The notes under the pieces were generated by a model. It saw only the letters and a list, made by a program, of their open reading frames with translations. It had not been told where the DNA came from and did no database searches. Of a stretch of 64,000 bases of DNA, positions 34,454 through 43,900 are shown in pieces. Each line of letters opens with the position of its first letter. Positions within the stretch are counted from its first letter, which is position 1. The position numbers and the translations under genes are program-made. Origin of the DNA: Oscillatoria sp. HE19RPO (lineage in GTDB: Bacteria; Cyanobacteriota; Cyanobacteriia; Cyanobacteriales; Laspinemataceae); contig NZ_JAMXOT010000010.1 of the NCBI RefSeq assembly GCF_024220515.1, positions 28,584 to 92,583 of the forward strand. The letters are read 5' to 3'.

Positions 34454-35392
34454 ATGTCAAGTGACGACCACAAGTACCGATTAGTCACCCGTAGTGATTT
34501 TGATGGGTTAGTCTGTGCTGTTCTGTTAAAAGAGCTCAATCTCATCGATGAAATTAAATTCGTGCATCCGAAAGATATGCAGGATGGCAAAATTGAAATC
34601 AGCGATCGCGATATTACCACCAATTTACCCTACGTCAAAACCGCGCATTTAGTCTTCGATCACCACGAAAGCGAAACCCTCCGCAATCCAGACGCTCACG
34701 ATAACTATATTATCGATCCAAAAGCTCCCTCTGCGGCCCGGGTGGTCTACAACTACTTTGGCGGACCGGAAAAATTTACCAACATTTCCACCGAAATGAT
34801 GGAAGCGGTGGATAAGTCAGATTCGGCTCAATTTGAGCGGTCTGAAATTTTAGAACCCCAAGGATGGGTGCTCTTGAGCTTTCTGATGGATGCTCGTACC
34901 GGCTTAGGGAGATTTAAGGAGTTCCGAATTTCTAACTATCAATTAATGATGGAATTAATTGATTACTGTAGAAATCATAGCATTGAGGAAATTTTGCAGC
35001 TTCCTGATGTCAAAGAACGGTCTGATCTGTACTTTGAACACCAAGATAAATTTAATCAGCAACTTAAAGACTGTGCGAAGGTTTATAACAGTCTAGTGGT
35101 CCTGGATTTGCGGAATGAAGAGACCATTTATGCGGGGAATCGGTTTACCATTTATGCCCTTTATCCCAATTGCAATATCTCCATGCATATTCTCTGGGGA
35201 CTCAAGCAACAAAATACGGTATTTGCCGTGGGTAAGTCGATTTTAAACCGCAGCTCAAATCTGAATATTGGAGCATTGATGTTGGAATATGGCGGTGGGG
35301 GTCATGCCAATGCAGGCACTTGCCAAGTTGAGAATGAAAATGCGGAACAGGTGAAGGAAGCTTTAATTGATCGCATTACAACCCAGGGTTAA
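34454..35392 (+). CDS. DHH-family phosphoesterase
   Basis: 312 residues. The DHH phosphodiesterase core has TRSDFDGLVCAVLL (about 12-25, first metal-binding aspartates), HLVFDHHESET (the DHH motif near residue 70) and DAHDNYIIDPKAPSAARV. The DHHA1 substrate-binding region ends in LEYGGGGHANAGTC, the GGGH signature. Relatives hydrolyse nanoRNA, cyclic dinucleotides or polyphosphate; which applies here cannot be told from sequence. AGGGGAAAT precedes ATG 34454. No operon partner. Confidence 0.88.
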   Translation: MSSDDHKYRLVTRSDFDGLVCAVLLKELNLIDEIKFVHPKDMQDGKIEISDRDITTNLPYVKTAHLVFDHHESETLRNPDAHDNYIIDPKAPSAARVVYNYFGGPEKFTNISTEMMEAVDKSDSAQFERSEILEPQGWVLLSFLMDARTGLGRFKEFRISNYQLMMELIDYCRNHSIEEILQLPDVKERSDLYFEHQDKFNQQLKDCAKVYNSLVVLDLRNEETIYAGNRFTIYALYPNCNISMHILWGLKQQNTVFAVGKSILNRSSNLNIGALMLEYGGGGHANAGTCQVENENAEQVKEALIDRITTQG

Positions 35393-35410
35393 AAGCTGGG
35401 ATAAAATGAG

Positions 35411-35446
35411 AAGGAGCGATCGCGCTTAGAGGCGATCGCTCCTTTT
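35411..35446 (+). terminator. Strong hairpin terminator between convergent genes
   Basis: AAGGAGCGATCGC pairs perfectly with GCGATCGCTCCTT over an 8-nt loop (positions 35411-35444), with a short T run on the + side. It contains two HIP1 octamers. It sits between the DHH phosphoesterase and the convergent small gene and may act on both strands. Confidence 0.75.
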
Positions 35447-35476
35447 AGGGAAAGATTCTGAATTCATGAATTTGGG

Positions 35477-35806
35477 TTAAGCCAGTACCATTGGAGTGGT
35501 TAGAAAGCGATCGCTCTGTGGCTTCACTTTCCCAATCTGAGTTGCCGAACTCTCTTGCGCCGGAACTAACATGAAATCCGTGGAACGGACCACCAAATCC
35601 CCTTCATCCAAAGACTGCCGCAACTGCCGTCCCATTTTCCAGGCCCGATATTTGATCACATTCCATCGGGGGTTTGCCGGATATCCAGCAAATCCCGATC
35701 GCAGTGCGGGGAGGTTATCTTTGGGCATGAGAGAACCCACTAAAACTCCCTCAGCCAGATCAACAACCATGAAGTTTCCCTTGGAATTGTGTTGTGCATT
35801 TAACAT
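35477..35806 (-). CDS. Small conserved cyanobacterial protein, function unknown
   Basis: 109 residues, soluble, no membrane segment. Notable stretches are MVVDLAEGVLVGSLMPKDNL, SGFAGYPANPRWNVIKYRAW and GDLVVRSTDFMLVPAQES. The start is well supported by AGGAGG eight bases before the ATG. The conserved look of FAGYPANPRWN suggests a genuine cyanobacterial family, but I cannot name it. Strong translation signal suggests an abundant protein. Confidence 0.75.
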   Translation of the reverse strand: MLNAQHNSKGNFMVVDLAEGVLVGSLMPKDNLPALRSGFAGYPANPRWNVIKYRAWKMGRQLRQSLDEGDLVVRSTDFMLVPAQESSATQIGKVKPQSDRFLTTPMVLA

Positions 35807-35919
35807 GGGATCAACCTCCTCGCCGCTAGACGAATAATGTTTATTGGGTTTGTATTTTACAGATGATGTGCAGTCATTACAATCATTCCAAAAAAATTAA
35901 ATTCTTCTGGAATGAAGAT

Positions 35920-36051
35920 ATGGGAAACGTTAAAAAAGTAATTGCCCAAGCTCAGAGCATTTGGATCCAGAGTCAGCCGAAACAGTTGGCTGATGCTTTT
36001 GACTCGGTTAACCGTGGAATTTATTCTCCAATTGGTATGAGTCTAGCATGA
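35920..36051 (+). CDS. Possible 43-residue small protein
   Basis: Reads MGNVKKVIAQAQSIWIQSQP then a helix-like tail ending GIYSPIGMSLA. An upstream in-frame ATG at 35863 would add 19 residues of less protein-like sequence. The ribosome-binding site is weak. Amphipathic helix pattern and codon use look plausible; no family recognised. Confidence 0.4.
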   Translation: MGNVKKVIAQAQSIWIQSQPKQLADAFDSVNRGIYSPIGMSLA

Positions 36052-36402
36052 GTCGTCGGATTATTGTATCAATGAATTCATTTTTTATAAATTTACGGAC
36101 ATAAAATTCCCCTGTGTCCCAGGTCAACAAGCCACAAAATCCAGACCTGGAGCAATTTGGGGAGGGGATAGGCTGCAACTTGCGGGCAAAATTCTCTCTT
36201 TTATGCCTTTGGCAAGAGGCGTGGGATTCAAGCGGTTATGGTAAAATGAGTCAGCCCCTTTTCACCGCAAGCGTTTCAAGTCAAATCACGGTGAGTCCAT
36301 ATCTGCGGGGGGCCATCCAAACCTTAAAATCCTACGTTGATGTAGGGGCAATTCATGAATTGCCCCTACTCAATAATGCGAACCTAATGTTTTAGGAACC
36401 CC
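36052..36402. other. Intergenic region with a 28-nt perfect palindrome
   Basis: No supported gene; the 93-residue ORF here runs into the repeat. A perfect palindrome at 36342-36369 (GTAGGGGCAATTCA and its inverse) lies close to the SDR stop and could end that minus-strand transcript. Confidence 0.6.
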
Positions 36403-37251
36403 TTAACGGGATGCGGCAGCAGCCTCCGCGAGTAGGCGATCGCTGGCTTGATTTCGGCGATAATTGCGCTTGACCAGACTCCCAGATAAAGGGGAAGCCA
36501 TCAAGAGCATTTTATCCAATAGCCACGGTGCAATTCGTTGGCACAACACGGCTAAATGACTTTGCCATCCCACTAAGATCTCCGAGGAGTCTCTATTGAG
36601 TCCCGATATCAGTGCCTTTGCCACCTGCTGCGGTGTCATGGGCACAACCCAGCGAAACAATTCTAAGTTTTTCGCCATGTCGGTATCAGTCAAAGTGGGC
36701 AGAAGTGCGACCACTTTGATATTATGTTCCGCGAGTTCCCCCCGCAAGGCTTGGGTGAAGCCGAGGATGGCGAACTTGGTTGCTGAATAGGTGGACATCG
36801 TGGGTGCCGCCACTTTGCCCATTAAGCTGGAAACGTTGACGATGGTGCCTTCCTGCCTTGCGGCCATGCGTTTGGCAACCATGCGCGTGATCTCGTACAT
36901 TCCCATAATATTCAGAGAAAGTTCTTCCTGAATTTTCGGGAATTTCGATTGCAAAAATGGGGTCTGATGTGCGACACCGGCACAATTGACCAAGAGGTGA
37001 ATTGGACCATGATGCTTCCACGCTTTGGCGATCGCAATGTCCACTTCCACAGGTTGCGTGAGATCTAAAGGGAGACTCACGACCTCTACCCCCAGGATGG
37101 CAATCTCGGCTTCCACTTCCGCTAATTTATCGCGATCGCGGGCCACGATAATGATCCGTTTCATGCCTTGATGTGCCAACTCCAGGGCGATCGCCCGCCC
37201 AATTCCACGGGACGCGCCAGTAATCAATGCAGTCTTGTCTTGAATGTTCAT
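36403..37251 (-). CDS. Short-chain dehydrogenase/reductase (SDR)
   Basis: 282 residues from the ATG at 37249-37251, chosen because GGAGG lies about nine bases upstream; the longer ORF would start inside that ribosome-binding site. Classical SDR: cofactor motif TGASRGIG (11-18), LVNCAGVAHQTPF, catalytic VNVSSLMGKVAAPTMSTYSA with S and Y followed by TK. The R after TGAS and in IIVARDRDKL suggests NADPH. After the core, a C-terminal segment with WLLDKMLLMASPLSG may touch a membrane. The substrate is unknown. No operon partner. Confidence 0.9.
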   Translation of the reverse strand: MNIQDKTALITGASRGIGRAIALELAHQGMKRIIIVARDRDKLAEVEAEIAILGVEVVSLPLDLTQPVEVDIAIAKAWKHHGPIHLLVNCAGVAHQTPFLQSKFPKIQEELSLNIMGMYEITRMVAKRMAARQEGTIVNVSSLMGKVAAPTMSTYSATKFAILGFTQALRGELAEHNIKVVALLPTLTDTDMAKNLELFRWVVPMTPQQVAKALISGLNRDSSEILVGWQSHLAVLCQRIAPWLLDKMLLMASPLSGSLVKRNYRRNQASDRLLAEAAAASR

Positions 37252-38334
37252 AAATGAAGCCTCCATAGTTGAGGTCTTATCCCTCTACTCATTCCATGCC
37301 AAGTTTGTTGATCTTTTTGGCACTTCACAGAGTCACCCGTTTTGGCGATTACGAAGGATAAGTTAAATGTAATCAGTAGCAGCAGCGATTTTGATGAAGG
37401 GGGGTCAGAATTGTGATGTTATACAATTGCTGATCCCTTCAACAAAATGTCAGTTGAAAATACTTCAAAGCCTAATCAGGGTGATGGGGTCAACGCCTCA
37501 GATGTCAATTCTTCTTGGGAAACCCAATCCACAAGTGTTATTGAAATTGACAATCCGCACTCGCGCATTTTGATGTTGAATGTTACGCGGTAGCACGTTT
37601 CCATTTTCCCCTCGGTCCTATTCTTAGTCCCGAACTGTATCCGTTGGGTTCTTGTACATGGTGGGCTGGCCTCCTAGATACGAGTATGGACTTCAGTCGC
37701 CCTTGAGCATACTTTAACAGTTAAATCAAGCAACTGCAATATTTCTTCATAAACTTTTGGACGGCTTCCGTAATAAAATTTTAAATGACTGTCCTCTAAG
37801 GGTTATAGCGTTTGAGTTCTAACCATAGGTGTGATACAAATCACAAGAAGACAATCTCCCCTTATAGGAATAGCGGATTAACCCACGAGTCCTCCTTCTC
37901 TACCTCACGCGGCACAGATGCAGGGGACTCACCCACAAAAATCCGATAAAAATTCTCTCTTGGGGGGAATTGCACCGGACGAGTACAGGACAGGGAAAGT
38001 TGCCAAACCCCGCCCTGATGTAGAACTCCAAAACCGAAATTGCCATCGTTATTTAAACCTTGGAAAAGAATCAGTTAGGGTATCGCCCCAGCCGGAAATG
38101 ATTGAGACGAAGGCGATCGCCAGGATTTCCCCTGACTCGGGATCGGCGATCCCCATAAAAAAAGTGTATCAGTATCTGTAGCCATAATATCTCACACTTT
38201 GACTCACCGGGCGATCGCTGAACCCCCGCTATTTTTTCCCCAGGGAAAAAACATCTCTCCCTCTAGCGTAGCCAAAGCATCCCACTGTATGCTGATTAAA
38301 CTTCACATCACAAAACTCTCATAGATAAAAAATC
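37252..38334. other. Intergenic region, no gene recognised
   Basis: About 1.08 kb. The few short ORFs (for example 37391-37573 and 37918-38181) have no ribosome-binding site, domain or conserved look. No repeat of the families seen elsewhere was found, which is unusual for a gap this long in this window. It probably contains the promoter of the DUF4212/SSS operon. Confidence 0.5.
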
Positions 38335-38598
38335 ATGAACAACGAACACCGTCACGCTTATTGGCGGGCCAACAAAGCTTTAATTCGCAACCTGCTGATC
38401 GTCTGGGGAATCGTCTCCATTGGGTGCAGCATTTTATTCGTGCAACCCCTCAACCTGATTCGGATTGGAAGCCTACCCTTTGGCTTTTGGATGGCGCAGC
38501 AAGGATCCATTTATATCTTCGTGGTCCTTATTTTTATTTATGCCATTCAAATGGATAAACTCGATCGCAAATACAACGACCACAATCGGAGAGACTAA
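38335..38598 (+). CDS. DUF4212 small subunit of a sodium:solute symporter
   Basis: 87 residues with two membrane helices (NLLIVWGIVSIGCSILFVQP about 24-43; FWMAQQGSIYIFVVLIFIYA about 54-75). The HAYWRANKALIRNLL start and FGFWMAQQGSI are family hallmarks. DUF4212 proteins are encoded directly upstream of the VC_2705-type SSS transporters and are thought to be their accessory subunit. The stop is three bases before the start of the symporter gene, so the two are surely one operon. Confidence 0.92.
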   Translation: MNNEHRHAYWRANKALIRNLLIVWGIVSIGCSILFVQPLNLIRIGSLPFGFWMAQQGSIYIFVVLIFIYAIQMDKLDRKYNDHNRRD

Positions 38599-38601
38599 CT
38601 G

Positions 38602-40293
38602 ATGTCAGTAGAAGCATGGACAACAATCCTGGTCATTCTCTCCTTTATCATGTACACCTATATCGGCTGGCGATCGCGGGTGCGAGATAGTAAAGGATTC
38701 TTCGTTGCCGGACAGGGCATTCCGGCAATCGCCAATGGGGCCGCCACCGCTGCCGACTGGATGTCTGCCGCCTCCTTTATCTCAATGGCGGGACTGATCT
38801 CCGTCCTCGGGTATGACGGATCCATTTATTTAATGGGATGGACCGGGGGCTATGTTCTCCTCGCCCTCCTGTTGGCCCCCTATCTGCGGAAATTCGGAAA
38901 ATACACCGTCCCGGATTTTGTCGGCGATCGCTACTACTCCACCACCGCCCGCCTAGTCGCCGTCGTCGCCGCCATCTTCATTTCCCTCACTTATGTTGCC
39001 GGACAAATGCGCGGCGTCGGCATCGTCTTCAGCCGATTCCTGCAAGTCGATATCAACCAAGGCGTGATCATCGGCATGATTATTGTCGGCTTTTTCGCCG
39101 TCTTGGGGGGCATGAAAGGGATTACCTGGACCCAAGTCGCCCAATATACCGTATTAATTCTCGCCTACTTGATCCCAGCAGTCGCCCTGTCCTTTAAACT
39201 CACCGGCAACCCCTTCCCCCAACTCGCCTTTACCTTCAGCGACATCGTTCCCCAACTCAACCAGCTTCAGCTAGACCTCGGATTTGCCGAATATACCCAA
39301 CCCTTTACCGAAAAGTCCATGCTGGATGTCCTGTTCATCACCATCGCCCTGATGGTGGGAACTGCCGGGTTGCCTCATGTCATCGTCCGATTTTATACCG
39401 TCACCAATATTCGCGCTGCCCGTTACTCCGCAGGTTGGGCCCTCCTGTTTATCGCCATTCTCTATACCACCGCCCCCGCCTTGTCCACCTTTGCCCGCTA
39501 TAACTTAATTACCAACTTAAACGGGCAAACCCTCGAACAGGTCCGCCAACTCGATTGGGCAACCAAATGGGAAAACACCGGACTCTTAACCTTTGAGGAC
39601 AAAAACGCTGATGGACTCTTGGAACTGACACCGGACCCGAACACCAATGAAATTAACATTGACCGGGATATCATCGTTTTGTCCACTCCAGAAGTGGCGA
39701 ATCTGGCCCCCTGGGTTGTGGCCCTGGTGGCTGCGGGAGGATTAGCTGCTGCCTTGTCTACCGCATCCGGTTTATTGCTGGTCATTTCTAGTTCCGTGGC
39801 CCATGATATTTATTACCGCCTGATCAATCCCCAGGCGTCAGAAGCCAAGCGGGTGATGGTGGGCCGGATCATGGTGGGATTTGCCATTGCCATTGCCGGA
39901 TACTTCGGGATCAACCCCCCGGGATTTGTCGCCCAGGTGGTGGCGTTTGCCTTTGGGTTAGCCGCAGCCAGCTTTTTCCCGGTGATTATTTTAGGCATCT
40001 TTGATGGCCGCACCAATCGAGAAGGCGCTATTGCCGGGATGATTGCGGGGTTAGCATTCACGGCCTACTATATTATTGCTGTGAATTTCTACGGGATGGA
40101 ACCCTGGTTATTTGGCATTTCCGCTGAAGGGATTGGGACCATTGGCATGATGATTAATTTTGCGGTGACTTTGATTGTCTCTCGCCTAACGCCGCCCCCG
40201 CCCCTAGAAATCCAAATGATGTTGGAGAATCTTCGCACTCCGGGGAATGAACCCCTAGCCCTAGAGGAGATGGATGAGGAGCATTTAGATTAG
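38602..40293 (+). CDS. Sodium:solute symporter (SSS family, acetate/ActP-like)
   Basis: 563 residues with about 13 hydrophobic helices. DSKGFFVAGQGIPAIANGAA, ADWMSAASFISMAG and GWTGGYVLLALLLAPYLRKFGKY are SSS signatures; GTAGLPHVIVRFYTV and GLAAALSTASGLLLVISSSVAHD also match acetate/pyruvate-type members. A soluble insert of about 60 residues (WATKWENTGLLTFEDKNADG onward) sits in an extramembrane loop and resembles a D-rich calcium loop. It is known for this group to move small organic acids with Na+; the substrate here is inferred only. GGAGA precedes ATG 38602. Confidence 0.92.
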   Translation: MSVEAWTTILVILSFIMYTYIGWRSRVRDSKGFFVAGQGIPAIANGAATAADWMSAASFISMAGLISVLGYDGSIYLMGWTGGYVLLALLLAPYLRKFGKYTVPDFVGDRYYSTTARLVAVVAAIFISLTYVAGQMRGVGIVFSRFLQVDINQGVIIGMIIVGFFAVLGGMKGITWTQVAQYTVLILAYLIPAVALSFKLTGNPFPQLAFTFSDIVPQLNQLQLDLGFAEYTQPFTEKSMLDVLFITIALMVGTAGLPHVIVRFYTVTNIRAARYSAGWALLFIAILYTTAPALSTFARYNLITNLNGQTLEQVRQLDWATKWENTGLLTFEDKNADGLLELTPDPNTNEINIDRDIIVLSTPEVANLAPWVVALVAAGGLAAALSTASGLLLVISSSVAHDIYYRLINPQASEAKRVMVGRIMVGFAIAIAGYFGINPPGFVAQVVAFAFGLAAASFFPVIILGIFDGRTNREGAIAGMIAGLAFTAYYIIAVNFYGMEPWLFGISAEGIGTIGMMINFAVTLIVSRLTPPPPLEIQMMLENLRTPGNEPLALEEMDEEHLD

Positions 40294-40721
40294 GGGTTTC
40301 CCCTAAAATTTGCGGTGTTTGATTCTAGGACAGACCCAGGACTTACGGATTATTTAATATCCAACCCTAAATCTAGGGTTGATTCGCGAATCAACCCTAG
40401 AGCATATGAAGTTTATGCGTAAGTCCCGAGACCATTTCTCGAAATCGGGTTTCTTGACACTCATCTCGGTTAAGATCCAAGATTGAAGTCAGAAACCCGG
40501 TTTTTTGGTATAGATTTTATAGTTTAGATTGGATTTAAGCGAGAAAGTTATCCGTTAAAGATCTACGGTGGGTGATTGTGGGTTCATATTTTTAGGGTGC
40601 TTTGTTTCCGAGGCGATCGCCACTCTGAACAGGGGGACCCATCGCAGCGCCCCTGGGCCGTCGCCAAAGGTCTACTGAGACAATCTATGTAAAATCTTGG
40701 GAAGAACGATAAAAGCAACCA
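40294..40721. other. Intergenic region with a MITE-like element and CCGGGTTTC repeats
   Basis: About 430 bp. The MITE-like element at 40339-40426 is followed by AAATCGGGTTTCTTGACACT and AGAAACCCGGTTTTTT, relatives of the array at 33990-34453. No gene is seen. Confidence 0.6.
40339..40426. mobile_element. 88-bp MITE-like element with GGACTTACG ends
   Basis: Ends GGACTTACGGAT and ATGCGTAAGTCC form 12-bp inverted repeats with one mismatch. The interior holds a perfect 28-nt palindrome (40373-40400, CTAGGGTTGATTCG and its inverse). No target duplication is evident. Confidence 0.55.
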
Positions 40722-42233
40722 ATGGACTGGACGACACCCCTCAAATTTCAACAGGCGGATTTTATTAAACGGCTCAATTACAAAAGGGCCGCAGTGCTGC
40801 ATTGCCAGTCGCCCGGTTTGCATGGCGAACAGGTGACGATCGCCGGTGAACGCTTCAGGGCCATTCACTCAGCCTGTGAACAGAGACTTTCTTCGGCTCA
40901 ATCCGAGACCCATACAGAGGAACTCTTTCGCGATCGCCTACGCCATCAGCTTGGAGTCGAAGCCGTCGCCACCTATTTAGATCGCCGGGTCACTCGAATT
41001 AACCCCAGTCATCCGCCCCAATCCTCAAACTCGGGCGATTTTACCCTCAAAGCCAATCCCGCGATCGCCCTTTCCGTTGAAGCCCTTTGTAGCTCCACTT
41101 CTCCCTTAGTCTGGGATCTGGAACTCTCCCAAATTAAGCACAAAGCTGCCATCATTTTTGTCTTGATTCCAGAAGCAATTCACCCCTCCCGGTCAGACTA
41201 TCACCCAATTTTAGCTGGATTTTTACCCACCCATTTAATCGCCCTGAGCGAGGGTCGCGCCCGCCTCTGCCTTGATGACCTCTTTTATATGGGCGGACTA
41301 AATCTCTATCTGGAATCCCTCACCTCTATCCCGATTTCTACCGAATGGTTACGGATCCTAACTGGCTCTTCAAACTATGTCTATCCCGTTGCTATCAGTG
41401 CCGATGGAGGGCTAGTTGCCAGCAGCAGTTACGATGGCACGATTAAACTTTGGAAACTGCGCGATCGCGAAATTACTAAAGCCCTCTGTGGACATTCCTG
41501 GTCCTTTTATCCCATCGCTGGGGGTCAGGGGGGACAATCTCTCGCCAGTGGCAGTACGGAAAAAAAATTGAACATTTGGCAACGGGGTCGCGGGGATTTT
41601 ATTCGCACCCTAGCTGGACATACCAGCGGAGTCAGTGCCATTGCCATTAGTGAAGATAGCAAAATTTTGGTGAGTGGCGGCTACGATGGCACCATCGATA
41701 TTTGGGATCTCGTCCAAGGGCAACGCTTGCGGACCCTGAGTGGTCATTCTGGAACCGTTCGCCCGATGTCCCTGAGTCCCGATGGGACCATCCTCGCCAC
41801 CGGAGGCATTGATAAAAAGCTCAATCTCTGGAATCTTCAAACCGGGGCCTTAATTCGCTCGTTTAATATTGATACCGATGTGGCGATTTCTCTGGCAATT
41901 AGTCCCAACGGTCAATTGTTAGTCAGTGGTTCTCAGGATGGGACGATTAAAATTTGGAATTTAGAATCTGGGCGGTTGATTCGGGCGATCGCCGCTCATT
42001 CCGGGATCGTTCGCGGCGTTACCCTGAGTCACGATGGCAAAACCCTCGCCAGTGGCAGTCTGGAAAAAACGATTAAACTCTGGAATGTCGAAACCGGCGA
42101 TCTGTTGCGAACCTTGACAGGTCATCCAGACCCCACCATTACCTTCGCGATCGACTCCGAAGGACCCACTCTGGATACCAGCTTATGGCGTCACTACCAG
42201 CCCGGTTGGGAAGAACCCAGGCAATGGCAATAG
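40722..42233 (+). CDS. WD40 repeat protein with uncharacterised N-terminal domain
   Basis: 503 residues. Residues about 210-480 carry six clear WD40 units (AISADGGLVASSSYDGTIKL through GKTLASGSLEKTIKLWN) and a degenerate seventh (TITFAIDSEGPTLDTS), so one seven-bladed propeller with a weak last blade. The N-terminal 200 residues (starting MDWTTPLKFQQADFIKRLNY, with DLELSQIKHKAAIIFVLIPE and FLPTHLIALSEGRARLCLDD) belong to no family I recognise, although the latter part resembles domains found with cyanobacterial WD40 proteins. No signal peptide. The role is unknown; probably an intracellular scaffold. Confidence 0.8.
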   Translation: MDWTTPLKFQQADFIKRLNYKRAAVLHCQSPGLHGEQVTIAGERFRAIHSACEQRLSSAQSETHTEELFRDRLRHQLGVEAVATYLDRRVTRINPSHPPQSSNSGDFTLKANPAIALSVEALCSSTSPLVWDLELSQIKHKAAIIFVLIPEAIHPSRSDYHPILAGFLPTHLIALSEGRARLCLDDLFYMGGLNLYLESLTSIPISTEWLRILTGSSNYVYPVAISADGGLVASSSYDGTIKLWKLRDREITKALCGHSWSFYPIAGGQGGQSLASGSTEKKLNIWQRGRGDFIRTLAGHTSGVSAIAISEDSKILVSGGYDGTIDIWDLVQGQRLRTLSGHSGTVRPMSLSPDGTILATGGIDKKLNLWNLQTGALIRSFNIDTDVAISLAISPNGQLLVSGSQDGTIKIWNLESGRLIRAIAAHSGIVRGVTLSHDGKTLASGSLEKTIKLWNVETGDLLRTLTGHPDPTITFAIDSEGPTLDTSLWRHYQPGWEEPRQWQ

Positions 42234-42385
42234 ATTAACCCACAACTCAGCCCACTGCCACTCTGTCCCCGAAATACAGGATGGGTTAAAACCCACTTTC
42301 CCCATCCTCACTCTCACCCCCAGTAACCCAAATCTTTAAACCTACATTCTGCCGGTTAGATCCCACATTCCGCCGGTCTATTTCT

Positions 42386-43705
42386 CTGAGAGGGTGACAA
42401 CGGAGGTCAAACCCAGACGGGGCAATTGTTTGAAATAATGGAGAAGTCGTCAAAAAGCGGGTGGCCCTTGGAGCCACCCTAACAAAAAATGCTAAGGACA
42501 TTATACCAAAAACTATGAAGAATCCATTTGAGCGAGAGTCAAGCACGGACCTTAGAACTCTTAGTCCTGATGCTTCAAAGTTATCGGCAAGTCAGATTAT
42601 CAACCCTCGCGAACGGTTTTCCACAACCCATTCAATACAACAGTCGCCTCCGAAATATCCAACGATTTCTGAAACTCCCCCAACTGTCGGCTAAGTTGCT
42701 ATTGTTTCCAATAATCAAGGCCGCTTTAAAATCTGAATTTAGAGAAAAATATTTAAATAGAGCGCAACGGAGAAAGCGCTCAAAATTAAGTTTTAAAACT
42801 AAAAACTATGTAGCGGTTGCTCTCGACCGCACTCAATGGAGAGACCGAAATCTACTGATGGCCACAATAATTTTGGGAAATCATGCTTGACCAATATATT
42901 GGGAGCTACTCTCCAAGTTAGGCAGTAGTTCTTTCCGAGAACAGAAACGGGTATTAGGGCCGGTACTGGCTCTTTTAAAACCTTATCCAGTTGTGGTAAT
43001 AAAAGATAGAGAATTTCATAGTGCAAAACTCGCAGATTGGCTCAGTATAAAGGGTGTAGAGGTTGTATTTCGTCAAAAAAAAGTGCTTTTGTAGCCACAT
43101 CATGCCAGCCGGTTAGGTCTTTAAAAACCCAGGGGTTTAAATCGGGTGAATCCCACTTTTTCCTCAATGTAACCTTTCAAAAATCTGAGCCTATTCAGGG
43201 ATTTAATCTGGGAGTTTATTGGGAAAAAAGTCATCGTGGAAAAAAGGTAAAAGAACCCTGGTATTTACTAACTACACTTAAGAAGCCCAAGCTGGTCAAG
43301 GAAATTTATCAAGCGCGGTGGGGTATCGAAATGATGTTGAGAGATTGTAAAAGTGGGGGCTATAATATGGAATCTACTCGGGTGGATGCCACCCGATTTT
43401 TAGCCCTGGTTTTGCTGATTACTTTCGCTTATTGGTTGGCGACTAATTGTGGTCATGAGTTTGACTCTACCCACTTATTACCTTACCTCGGTCGAAGCGA
43501 AAAAACTCCTAATAATTATCCCCATCACAGTATCTTTTGGCTCGGATTATCGGGTTATGCTTGGAGCCAGTCCCTAGTTTTCACAGCGAGATGAGATGTT
43601 AGCCTTGATGGCCCTCAAGCCTCATAAAGCTCGAAATTTTCGGCAAGGACTAAATGCTCTATCCCTTGTACAGCAATTGGTCTAGCTGTCTTGTCACCCT
43701 CTCAG
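42386..43705 (+). mobile_element. IS4-like insertion sequence, 1320 bp, inactive transposase
   Basis: Perfect 15-bp terminal inverted repeats CTGAGAGGGTGACAA (42386-42400) and TTGTCACCCTCTCAG (43691-43705) enclose a broken IS4-type DDE transposase gene. Length is normal for a single-ORF IS4 member. A convincing target duplication was not found (tattt lies near both ends but is not flush). Since the ends are intact, the copy could still be moved by an active relative in trans. Confidence 0.9.
42515..43685 (+). pseudogene. IS4-like transposase, disrupted
   Basis: Frames must be joined to read one protein: a shift between ATG 42515 and the frame from 42528; an in-frame TGA at 42888-42890; a shift in the A8 run at 43075-43082; and another near 43590 before the tail ending LNALSLVQQLV (stop 43683-43685). 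The catalytic parts remain: D in VAVALDRTQW, D in VVVIKDREFHSAKLADWL and the Y-R-E-K signature YQARWGIEMMLRDCKSGG. Decay is therefore recent. It is inserted between a WD40 gene and a methyltransferase gene and damages neither. Confidence 0.9.
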
Positions 43706-43767
43706 TATTTTTACGCCTTTAAAGCCTGAAGTGTTGACTCCATCCTATTAAATTGGCAAAAATAACT

Positions 43768-43876
43768 TATAGCGGTTCCCAGACTCATGAGGTACGCCAG
43801 TAGAGCCCCTATCCTCGGGACCGCCGACGGTTTGGGACCGCCATCGCTGTACCTTATGGAGATGAGAAACGCTATA
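43768..43876. mobile_element. 109-bp MITE-like element with TATAGCG ends
   Basis: TATAGCGGTTCCCAGACTCA (from 43768) and its partner ending AAACGCTATA (43876) match as inverted repeats at about 21 of 28 positions. Outer TA dinucleotides are consistent with IS630/Tc1-mariner-type ends. The interior has GGACCGCC direct repeats. It lies 25 bp from the methyltransferase stop. Confidence 0.55.
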
Positions 43877-43900
43877 TCTTATCTTGTTAGGGAAATTTAA

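Noticed and set aside
37918..38181. 87-residue ORF upstream of the DUF4212 gene
   Set aside because: No ribosome-binding site or domain; polar low-quality sequence.
42286..42546. 86-residue minus-strand ORF across the left IS end
   Set aside because: It crosses the IS boundary and antisense transposase sequence.
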